64,000 nucleotides of DNA, from positions 17,783,725 through 17,847,724 of the forward strand of contig OZ022260.1 of the NCBI GenBank assembly GCA_963978905.1. The letters are read 5' to 3'. This DNA is from Trichostrongylus colubriformis (taxonomy: Eukaryota; Nematoda; Chromadorea; Rhabditida; Trichostrongylidae). Shown piece after piece: positions 20,939-30,600 of the stretch. Below the pieces are notes generated by a model, which did no database searches, was not told the origin of the DNA, and worked only from the letters and a program-made list of their open reading frames with translations. How positions within the stretch are numbered: position 1 is the first letter of the stretch; every line of letters starts with the position of its first letter. Position numbers and translations under genes: made by a program.

Positions 20939-21343
20939 ATAGATTGCAGTACGGTATGGAAGGTTCAACTTAAGACAGAGGAGGCGAAGCAGACGCGGCC
21001 GCTTCCGAAGCATGCCGCGAAGCAGGTGCCTGTGGTGGTTTCGCGACATTCAGTGGAGTATGTACTTTTGGTGCTGTCGGGGGCGCTGTCGTGGGTTCAC
21101 TATCACAGAAACTTTTTCAGTCGTCTGGCACATAGCATTGACCTGGGCTGACGCTGGAGCGGGAGCACGGGTTCTGCCTGTTGATGGGCCCGACGAGATG
21201 TTTTGTGCACTGGTTGTTGTAGTTGTTTGCGTCTCGACAAGTATTGAACTTTGTGTCAACTACACGACTCTAACTTTGTCCACTAGCTCAATTATTTGGT
21301 CCAGCTGATCCTCCAAAATGGTGCACTTTTCTACCAAAAGCTT

Positions 21344-21856
21344 CTAAGCAATCACTTGGCTCAGGTGCGAATTGGAAGGTGACAGTTTTGTGTGCAGTGT
21401 CAAGTTTACATGAAACTGGTGGCTATCATCAACTATCGAGACCTTTAAAACTATCTTACTGAAGACTTTCTTCTTTTCTTCATGTGTCGGAATGATGTGT
21501 GCATCAGTGAAGTTTTTTGAAGGTGGCACGGATGTTACATATGGTTGTGCGGCTTTGTCAGCTGATATGATAGGCCTTGCAATAGATGTGGTTTGGTGCA
21601 CAGATGACAGGGTAGATAACGTCCTTGGTGATGAGATCACAGGTTGCTGACAATCGGGAGGCACCGTTGGTTCAGTATCCACTGTAGCAGACTCCTCGAT
21701 TGTTCGCTCTTCACGCTGATGTTCACCTTTTTCGTCTTCCCCCTTCAACTCCGCTATTTCCAACTCTCTACCTTTCTTAGAGCTTTCCACCTTGTCTTTT
21801 ATTGGCTTACCTATCATCTTAGTATCTCCATCTAGAATATGCTGCTGTACAATCAT
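21344..21856 (-). CDS. Ser/Thr-rich hypothetical ORF in the duplicated segment, copy A
   Basis: 170 codons from ATG at 21856. A charged Lys/Glu-rich N-terminal part (KDKVESSKKGRELEIAELK, GEDEKGEHQREERTIEES) is followed by a Pro/Ser/Thr-rich part and a more regular C-terminus (KIVLKVSIVDDSHQFHVNLTL). A potential donor lies near LSQ|GTGATT. Upstream (21.86-22.2 kb) another frame reads LEESIGFRVEVRNRVQNLAELN and then, after a two-base shift, VDTNALRVYVEKTKQYRSKENE, suggesting upstream exon material damaged by a frameshift. Probably internal exon(s) of the gene whose 3' exon ends at 19903. Function unknown. It lies just downstream of the astacin gene, on the same strand. Confidence 0.4.
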   Translation of the reverse strand: MIVQQHILDGDTKMIGKPIKDKVESSKKGRELEIAELKGEDEKGEHQREERTIEESATVDTEPTVPPDCQQPVISSPRTLSTLSSVHQTTSIARPIISADKAAQPYVTSVPPSKNFTDAHIIPTHEEKKKVFSKIVLKVSIVDDSHQFHVNLTLHTKLSPSNSHLSQVIA

Positions 21857-22683
21857 CTGCTAGACTATGTCTTCAGCTTAACATCATCGATGTCACAGGC
21901 AAACTGCAGCCCCTCATTTTCTTTGGACCTGTACTGCTTCGTCTTCTCGACATAGACTCGCAACGCATTTGTATCTACACATTCAACTCAGCAAGATTTT
22001 GAACACGATTTCTGACTTCGACCCTGAATCCAATCGACTCTTCCAGGGTGAAGAAGTCATCAGCAAGCAAGTATCAAATAAATCAAGATGTGTTATTATT
22101 TTGGAACTGCTCGAATGGCACTTCTCCATTAATATCGACAGCAGGTATTCTACAGCCAGTGACTTCGGCTCTGAGTGCTTATCAAACCAATCCTTTCTAG
22201 GATAACTGCTACCATGTTCTCAATGAGTATTCGTGAAATAATGCAATTCAGTAGTCTTCTTATTTTTTTGAGATCAGCCCGAAATCGCTGAACTACGTCT
22301 AGATAGAAAGAGCGCACCTTCTTTTACCCGATATGCTTTCAAACGTAACAATTTATTGGAAAATTATAAGAGTTATTCTGTAAATTTTGCTGAATGGATT
22401 TCAAAGCTAGAGTTACCCAAAGCTACTTTCTTTCAAGTTGTATTTGAAAAATATCGGAGCAAGCGATGCAGTACCTAGTACTGCAAGGTTCAAAACGAAT
22501 ACCATGGGACGATTTCGAACTTCCTAGAATGGTGTCGTAGTTGAAGCTGACTCACTCTGGGCTGCTCCGCATTTGTGAAAAACACATTTTTTCGTGTACC
22601 AGAATTAACTGAAACACTCCTGCAAAGTGTTCATTCACAAAGTTTTTGGAGCGCTTTATTCAGAGAAGTCGTTCAAACTGTGC

Positions 22684-25184
22684 TTAGACATAGCGGTACT
22701 CCAATTTTGTGACGGTGGCGTATATTCGATTGTAGGTTATGACGGGCACCATGCTTAGATTTGATTTGAGCACTGTGTTGGCGTCAACTTTTGAGCAGAA
22801 TCTGTAATAAAGTCTCCTGCTCAACATAATCGTACATGCAAACGTTCTGACTTTGCGACTGTTCGTAATATCGCACCTATGACCAGAAAGACGTTGGTCC
22901 CAATGTGTTTTGATTTCGACGCCAGCATAAGTACAGCCATCGACGGCAACTCCTTCGGTAAAGCTTATAATTTTCACTTCGATATTTTTACCCTTTGGCG
23001 CCTCAATACAAAATTTTCAAGCTTATTTAGTAATGAAATTTTACTCTTGTAGTTACACACGTACCTTGATCCAGTAGTTACATTTCACGAAGTCCTCTCG
23101 CGGAGAGCCGCCGGCTTTCCTGTCGCCTGTTTCATCTTGGAATGGTTTCCATGTGCTGCTCGCCTCTAGATCGCCACCACATCCTGTTGGCTGAATGAAA
23201 AATGCATAGGAGTACTGTACGCAATGGGCATTCATAAGCTACACGAGGGACAGTCACCCGTTTTTCGCAAAGGTCTCCTCCGTATCCGCTCGGACAGACA
23301 CATTTCTTGCAATTGCGAGGATTAGCGAATCCGTTATTCTGGCACTTTGGTTCCTTACCTTTGCATTTGTCTGAAGAGAACTCTTCAAATGACGAATTTT
23401 CTGCTCGAATAAATATATACCCCACCAGTGCAGTTGTAATATCTGTTTATCATGAGCAGATCATAATAACCGATAAAAGGAGATCCAAGAGTCTCCGTAT
23501 ACTGTATATCATTCGGAACCATGGTAAGCCTCCCTTTGTCAACAGATGAACTAATTAACATTCTCTCATCCTATACTCATTGCTGCATTGACTAAACCAC
23601 GTACCTAGTAGCTCCGTAGTGCATCAAACTACCGTAGTCATACGTTATATTGTAGTTGTTGTTGGTTCTCGGCGACTCCAGCATGAATTGGTCGAGCCAA
23701 TCGGGCTAGTGTATCGAACGATATTATAGTGTGTTTGTGGCATTTATGAGTATTACCTTTATATTGTTTTTGTCAACTGTAATAAACAGATCACGGTCAT
23801 GTCTTGAGTGCGTATGGAAGAGTCCAATTGCATGACCAAGTTCGTGAGCAGCGGTTCCGATCTGAAAAAGAATGACAATGGTGTCTTACAATATAACGAC
23901 GTTACGAAATTGTTTCCTGTCTGAATGTGTAAATAGCAGTATGAGACTGTAAAGTTTTATTTCGAAAGCTCAAAGGCTGCAAAAGTCTTGGGAATGGATG
24001 TGTGGATAGAGTTTCGCATCCCTTTGTATTTTTTTTCTTGGACGAACTTTTAAAATTCCTCACTGTTTTTACATATTCAGATACTTAGAAGGCTTCGGAA
24101 TAGCGCAATACCAACACGTTCCCCTTCTTTCAATACGTAATCTTGTTCATCATTTTACATGAAAGTATCGTTAAAGTCATACCGATTCACAGCCCACACC
24201 AAGCGAAAGATTTTGTGTGCCACCAAGCCTGCCAACAAACGACCAACATCCGTCCTCCATGTACACACGAATGCTGTCCTCAGCTAAAATTCGAATATTC
24301 AGTGGGATGCAGAGAACAGCCTTCCTAATTTCTATGTTTACCTGTTCTGCTTGGAATGAAATCGATGCATGTGTCAGCCATCCATTGCTGCGCTGCCTTC
24401 GTGAAGACGCTTTGAACCTGTGTACCTGAACATGGTGAGCAGTGTTGTTTGTCTAGGTTGCGCATAAATAAGGTAATACGACACGACTAACTTGCACTGC
24501 CATCGAAAAAGTAGTAAACACCCTTGTACCACCTTTTACCAGGGTAAGCCTTATCGTTGTAAGCTTGTCGTTTGGACCGGGTCCCGGCAATATCGGCCTC
24601 AACTTGATCCTGTTGCTCCCTTAACATACTGCACATTTCTCGAGTCAAGATAGAAGGAATTAAGGGCAACAAACCGTGAAAGGGCCATATCTCCTTGGAA
24701 CATATCGCCTCCGCGGACCTGGAGGTTAATTTCTTCAATAGAGTCTCCCGTTGGCTGGACTTTATCAACATTTTTCCTTTTCCAGAACTGAAATTTATAA
24801 GAACACACTAATCGAAAGTAAATCTAAGCGAATAATTGATTCACTGACCTTTAATCTTTGCATGAGCTTCTCTCTTTTCTCCTTGGTCAGATGCAGCTTT
24901 TCCAGTATCTTGTTTTTGTATTTGCTCAATTTTTTCTTGAAGTTCATCATCTTTTGGTTGATAGCCTGTAGGCAGATATCATGAACTGACGAGGAGCTTG
25001 TCTTCAATAACATTCAGATATAATGTCTTACATTTCCCAACTTCTTAAATGCTGTTTTAATATTTTTTCCTGCTCGACTGATCATGTCTTTGAAGCTTCT
25101 GAAGGATTTCTTCGAGCCTTCCGTGTTCACCAAAGTAGCGCTCACGCACACGGCCACGAGAAGGGTGAGAATTAAAACTCTCAT
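22684..25184 (-). CDS. Astacin-family zinc metalloprotease, copy A (13 exons, 505 aa)
   Basis: Exons as I splice them, all phases agreeing: 25184-25032, 24965-24849, 24787-24675, 24628-24492, 24425-24342, 24283-24183, 23861-23757, 23705-23605, 23550-23426, 23370-23258, 23190-23065, 23001-22877, 22801-22684. Product: signal peptide (MRVLILTLLVAVCVSA); Lys-rich coiled propeptide with GGDMFQGDM, the family's propeptide motif; furin-like site TRSKR (144-148); catalytic domain with HELGHAIGLFHTHSRHDRD (241-259) and Met-turn SLMHY (296-300); EGF-like domain (348-380); CUB domain (387-505). Secreted endopeptidase, activated by propeptide removal. NAS proteins of this layout act in cuticle or moulting processes and, in parasites, in host tissue. 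Odd: Thr follows the third zinc His where Glu is usual, and GL replaces GF. Upstream Met 25208 is a possible alternative start. Confidence 0.9.
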
Positions 25185-25276
25185 CCTTAAATGATGGGTT
25201 GAAAACATTCAATAAGTAAGTAGGATGAGAGACCCTGAAAGATGTCTAATGATGGTTGTAGCTGCTTCGTCCTCGT

Positions 25277-25283
25277 ATTTATA
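25277..25283 (-). promoter_or_regulatory. TATA box of astacin copy A
   Basis: Minus strand CATATAAATACGAGG places TATAAAT about 93 bases upstream of the preferred ATG (25184). The same motif is at 48536-48542 in copy B. A TTTAAG just before the ATG could also serve as a spliced-leader acceptor. Confidence 0.5.
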
Positions 25284-25942
25284 TGATTCTTGTGGACTTT
25301 GTAATTGACATAACATGACGATGTTTGATGACAGGATAGGATGTAATAGAAAAAACGTCTGTCTCGCTTCTGACATGCATGGTAAAATTTCAACACGATT
25401 CTTCTTTTTCCTACCCGACATACGCTTTGCGCCGTCGTTACTATTTTCAGAGTATACCCAAGCATGTTTATCCATGTCCAAGACATGCTTGGTATATAAT
25501 TGTACAAAAATATACAATATAATCAATCTTTGGTTCTCAAATTGATTGATTTCTAATGAGGCCATTCATTTTTCTGAGGCTGTCGATCGTTGCTTTCCGT
25601 TTCCGACGCTGTTCAGTTGGATCAGCTTAGCTCAGCTTCCTCGTTCCGATGATATGAGGAATTTATCGGGTTGCCAATGCTTTCCCATCAGTTGGAAGAC
25701 CGTGCCTTTCTCAATGGCGAGCCTGCAGCCTCTCCTTCGAAGGCCTTAAACCGAGCCGGTGAAAAATAAACCTCGAAGAAGTTTCGCGATATTCTTATGC
25801 TAATACCCAAAGCAGCGATGAGCAGATTAGATAGTTAGCCAATGGGAATGCTGAAGGTTGATATCACGCTATCACACAGTAGCGAAACGGAATTCCTCCA
25901 ATGATTAATACAAAACCATTTCCCGGCGACGATTTCTTCTTC

Positions 25943-26754
25943 TACTAGAAAAAGGTTTCAACTGACCGTAAAACTTTGAAATATCACCTGAATGGACCGA
26001 TAGAGCTTCAAACGCTGATTACAAATGTGAAAACCAAAATTGCTGAACGGCATTCTGAAGCTAGTTACGAGGGGTCAAATTTTGCCTGTGACGCCTCACT
26101 GGCGAGGCACTTTGCCATCAGCACGGCCGTTGTGAAGGTAGCAACGGCTACCTTGGCTCACTGGTGGCGTTTCGGACCTTTAGGAAAGTGGTAGGGCTTA
26201 CTCCCCGCCGGTGAAGATTTTTTTGCATTTTGTGTTTCATTGTCTTCACGTTTACTTGAATAAAGAATACTTACGTTCGGAAGCCCATAAGGCACGAGCC
26301 AGTCCTTCTCGTGCAAATCCAGTGTGATTTTCGTGTTAGGGAGTCAAAGAACCTCAAGTGAAAGTTTTTTAGCCAATTCGAAAACTTGACCTCATTCCGG
26401 GAAAATTCACGGGCTATTGGGTGGCAGCACAATGAACAAAGGAAAAGCCGTTGACCCTCGCCTAGGAATTGCTCTTATTTGACGCTTGCTTTGTTCGTTT
26501 AGTGCGATGGACAAGAGTAACAGGAATGTGTAGGTTATCTTGTTCAGGTTGCATTGATATTTGAAAATTCAAAAAGTACCACTTTACCCCCTGGCCACCT
26601 CCAATTTTCCGACCTGAAACTTTGACCCCTCGTGACTCGCTTCGGAATGCCGTTTAGCAATTTGGTTTTCACAGCTATAGTCATCGTTCGAAGCTCTATC
26701 GATCCCCCCGGGTCTCATTTCGAAGTTCCACGGTCAATCCAAACCCTTTCCTAG
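25943..26754. mobile_element. Foldback (long terminal inverted repeat) element, about 812 bp
   Basis: 25943-26085 matches the reverse complement of 26612-26754 along its whole length with scattered mismatches (shared blocks: GACCG, CGATAGAGCTTC, TGTGAAAACCAAA, AACGGCATTC, ACGAGGGGTCAAA). No transposase frame inside; the centre holds a SINE-body sequence (26195-26570). Non-autonomous foldback or MITE-type element. Confidence 0.7.
26195..26570 (+). mobile_element. SINE-family body, copy b (inside the foldback element)
   Basis: It shares with the 9.8 and 29.6 kb copies the TTTTTTGCATTTTGTG start, the GTGATTTTCGTGTTAGGGAGTCAAA block and the TTTTTTAGCCAATTCGAAAACTTGACC block. The A and B boxes are not recognisable, so the tRNA-like head is lost or replaced. 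Confidence 0.5.
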
Positions 26755-27635
26755 TTGTGCCTGGTATCTTCAGTAGTCGCTTGAGCGATTCGTCTTTTAA
26801 TAATCTCCCAACTACTATGCATGGATCAGGTCTGTGATTCGCGTTGTTATCACATCACATCATTATTAAGCATCTACTAAGAGCCGGTGGTCGTGCGCTA
26901 AGTTTTATATAAATAACGAAAAATAGCGATTGATGTCCTTTCATACTGTAATGACTACGATGGTATACCCGAGGCCCCTAACATTACCCAACGCGCAATA
27001 TTGCATCTGGCAATGATTAATATGCACGAGGATATTCGGTAATCCCTTGGCGGCTTACATACTTAAGGGTACCGGTGCCGCCGGCATTATTTCGACGCGC
27101 TCTATCCTCGACCAGACGATACTACGATAACCATTAAGGCGAGAGCCCGCGCAAATTTCTGATAAAATTCGAACTATGCCTGTGGCGAGCGCTCGATTGC
27201 TGCCATAGCCACGGTGCCGGCGTCGATTGCCTGCGTCAATGCCGCAGAGTATGAAAGCGGCCGTGCTAACTTTCAAGGGACGTAGCTTCTTTTTGCCGTT
27301 CCAACAATTCTTCGTGAGCTATTCTTTTTTATGTTCTGTCTTGCATGCTCTTCCGTCAAATCTAACCCCTGATACTTGCCCACTGCGTACTTAGCAGATA
27401 TGATATGATCAAAAGTGCTAGTTTTATCTATATAGCATGTGATTGTACTGTGTAAAATCAAACATTTCATTCAAAAACTGATGACGAAAGAACAATATTT
27501 GTTGAATTTTTTTGCAAATATGTAAAAATATCAAACAGGACTAGCAGCAGATACACGAGTGTCAATTCTGAATGAATCTCCTATATTCCATTTCGAATCG
27601 TATAAGCGACTATAAATGGACTTCAGTTTCGCGAC

Positions 27636-30600
27636 TCATAAGGTGAGCAAGTTGCCGATCAAGCTTTTGTGTATGAGTTCACACGGCAGCTCAGGATCGA
27701 GCCATTCATAGAGCTTCGCCACCTTATTGCCTCACCCGTATTGAGCGTCATACATGATGGTTTTCGAGATGGCCCTCATGGTGACAATACAAACTGGAGG
27801 AGAGTGGAAACGAGTATCATAATACTTTAGTCATTTTTGTGACGGCTGATTGTGCCACACGGGCATCATCTTCAGTGTCGCATTCATCTGGCAGTACAAC
27901 CGTGCTAATGCGACAGTCGACAGAACTCAGCAGTGCGACGACATCATTCTGAAAAAAAGCGCAGTTCTAGTTCTATAAAATAGTTCTATAAAATAGTTAG
28001 CGGTATGGCTACAACGTATTTCAGCACATACAGGGGGTCTCATAGTTATGGGCGACTGAACTCGTACTTTTTCGTATTCCTCTATACAATTGTATCAGTC
28101 CTTTTTCTTTCATTTACTGCTCAGCGGATGAATGGGTTCTTCTTCTACTAGAATGCATGCTTGCTTCTCGGGGCGAAGCTCATGGTGTTTCTGGGACTTT
28201 AGAAGTTTTTCTAATGCACTTCGCGGTCATTTGCTTCAACGGTGACACGCACGCACCTCACCGTATCTTTGCTCAAGGGGAAAAATTTCAGGCCCTGAAC
28301 CGTTAAGTGCAACCCACTGACGCCAACAGCGTGTGGTCTGGTAGGGTATACCATGCCGATAGGGTGTTTGGGTACCAGCAAGCTGGTCCCAGTAATGATT
28401 GAGGGTCCAATAATGACACGCTGTTGGTTTCCGTCGATTCCGGCGTAAAGCTTGCGGGAATGTGAACATGAAGGACATGCTGCTACATATAATGAAGCAT
28501 TGGCCTGACTATACTCCGCAACAATACGCGGTGAATTTGCGACATGGCGCCTGAGTTTATAGAATCATGATACAAAAGCGCTGCCGACCCGATTTGTTCG
28601 AATTCATCACTTTTCGAAACGCTGTCAGATCTCCCAAAACATGATTCCATCGATTTCCTGTCGGAGTCCTCAAGTAGAAACGAGGTCTGACAGTCAGCCA
28701 TCCTAGTATGGAGTCACATAAGATAGCCCTGAGAAAGTTGTGGGAAGGAATGTATGGAAAAATTTGCGTGTCATAGGTAGTTGAGTGATAGAGAGACTCT
28801 GAGCTTGTATCCTTGCCGGGGCAGAGAAACTTATCATATGACTGCTATGTCTTGTTACATGAGATGTGAGTAATGTTGTGAATTAGCTGATTTTTCATTC
28901 ACTCTATTGACGCCAACAAAATATTGCAATACATTGGCGCCCACACTAATTGTTGGACACCCTGTAAAATGACGATATTCACGATTTTCATTTTGTGGTT
29001 GACAATGGCTGATTTTCGTAGCAGATACGGATGTTATCACAGGCATGATAACAATAAGTATGGGCAAAACGTTCGGTCATTACATTCGGCGCTCCTTCAT
29101 GAAGCTTTTCAATGAGCTAAAAGGGGTAATTCTAGCCGATCGCCGAACACGGAAGTCGATGTGCTAACAAGGGAGGTCTTTCAGGTCATGACGCGCTTTT
29201 GGGAAACGGCTTTTCCATTATATGGGGGTATCTACATGAAACATATAACTGACTTCCATTTTTGCTGCGCGGCCCTACAAATGCCAAAAAAGGAGTAAAG
29301 AAAATTTCCTTCAAAAAGGCGATTTTAACCCACTTATAGTAACGCGTCCTCCTTGTAACTTTAATCATGTGCAGATCGAAAGGTGTTCTTGCATTTCACA
29401 TCCAAAACAAAGTGAAATACGGAAAAAATAACATCTTGTCTCCACCATGTACTAAAAGCGCGTAGCAGTCTCATAACAGCTCCCCGATGAGAGAGTACTG
29501 CAGCGCCTGGATGGTCTACTGGATACGACGATGGACCCTCAACAGGATGAAAGGCGGGGTTGCTGGTTCGAATTCCGGCTCCGCCGAAGTTTTGCTTTTT
29601 TTTGCATTCACTTTTTCGTCTTCTAATATGTCTGTTTATGCCAAATGACTACGATTTTCGTTGACAGCATGCCAAAATGACTCTGTTTACGAATTTTCAG
29701 TGAATTTGGTGATCTGACTTTTTTGACACATAAGGGCCCGTAGCGCTCGAAATTCGCGATTTCGCACGAAATGAGTGTCATATTCGTGTTCAGGGGGTCA
29801 AACTACCCTTGGGGACACATTTCTAGCCAATTCCAAATTTTGACCCTAACTTCGAAAAAGATGTTTGGTCATGGGTACATGGTGCGCTTTCTACTTGTAG
29901 AAGTGAGTAACTCACAAAATCGATGAAAATCAATGGAATATGCACAGCATGGATGCCTATCGCTACAATTTCAGCTATCAAGCACAAAGCAAGAGAAATA
30001 GAGAGAATTTCCTAACAAGTGATATCGTCGTCTCCTTCATCGAATGTGCAGTCGATGGTATGTATACCAATGCCCAGCTCAAATTTTCGAATTTGGGTCA
30101 AAATCTCGATTGGGCTGGAAACTTATCCCTGGGGGTACTTCGACCTCCTGAACACGAATATAAAATCCGTTTCGCGCAAAACGCCTCGTTCGTGTACTAT
30201 GAGCGCCGAAAGGCTAAAAAATTGGACTGTCAAACTTGCCGAAAACTGGCAATAGAGGGCAGTTCGGAGTTCTAAATGTGATTACTGCACTTGATCTTCA
30301 TATTCGAATGTTTACGAGCCCAAAAGCTGAAAATCTAAATTTTGCAAAAATTTGTCCTCAGTGGGGATCGAACCATCAACCCCGTTTTTGACATTTGTAG
30401 GGCCGCGCAGCAAAAATGGACATCAGTCATGTGATTCTTGTGCGTACCCCCACACATGCAAAAAAGAGCTTTCAAAAAGCGCGTCATGAGTTGGAAGACC
30501 TTCATCGTAAGCAGTGCAACAGCAATTAAGCAATTGGACAAAGAGCCAAAAACTCGAATAGTCACTTTCGTTCTCTCCGCATAGTTAGGCGCTGAGGGGT

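Larger units (their letters stand above)
19924..25652. repeat. Segmental duplication, copy A (5729 bp)
   Basis: Aligns base for base with 43876-48911 in the same orientation; offset is 23259 from 20939 onward. By eye there are about 20-25 substitutions and one single-base indel in about 5.0 kb, so over 99% identity. Copy A has 694 bp (20245-20938) absent from copy B, bounded by GGCGAT at both ends. It contains the astacin gene and the Ser/Thr-rich gene pieces. Boundary bases: TGTCATAGCG on the left and TTCCGATGA on the right. Confidence 0.95.
29170..30512. repeat. Large imperfect inverted repeat (about 1.34 kb) built of two opposed SINE-type copies
   Basis: The outer arms, 29170-29300 and the reverse complement of 30393-30512, share GGTCTT, TCATGACGCGCTTTT, CCATTTTTGCTGCGCGGCCCTACAAATG and CAAAAA. 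The inner arms are the opposed SINE bodies at 29.5-29.9 and 30.0-30.4 kb. It is inside an intron of the unrecognised minus-strand gene, so its transcript could fold back on itself. Confidence 0.7.

Noticed and set aside
27640..27790. In-frame TGA inside a longer frame, read as selenocysteine
   Set aside because: An intron ending at AATAAG (27723) removes the TGA and keeps phase with the previous exon, so recoding is not needed.
28020..28965. TACAGGG at 28024 and CCCTGTAAAA at 28960 as ends of another MITE
   Set aside because: Beyond the first seven bases the two ends do not match, and the span would contain coding exons of the minus-strand gene.
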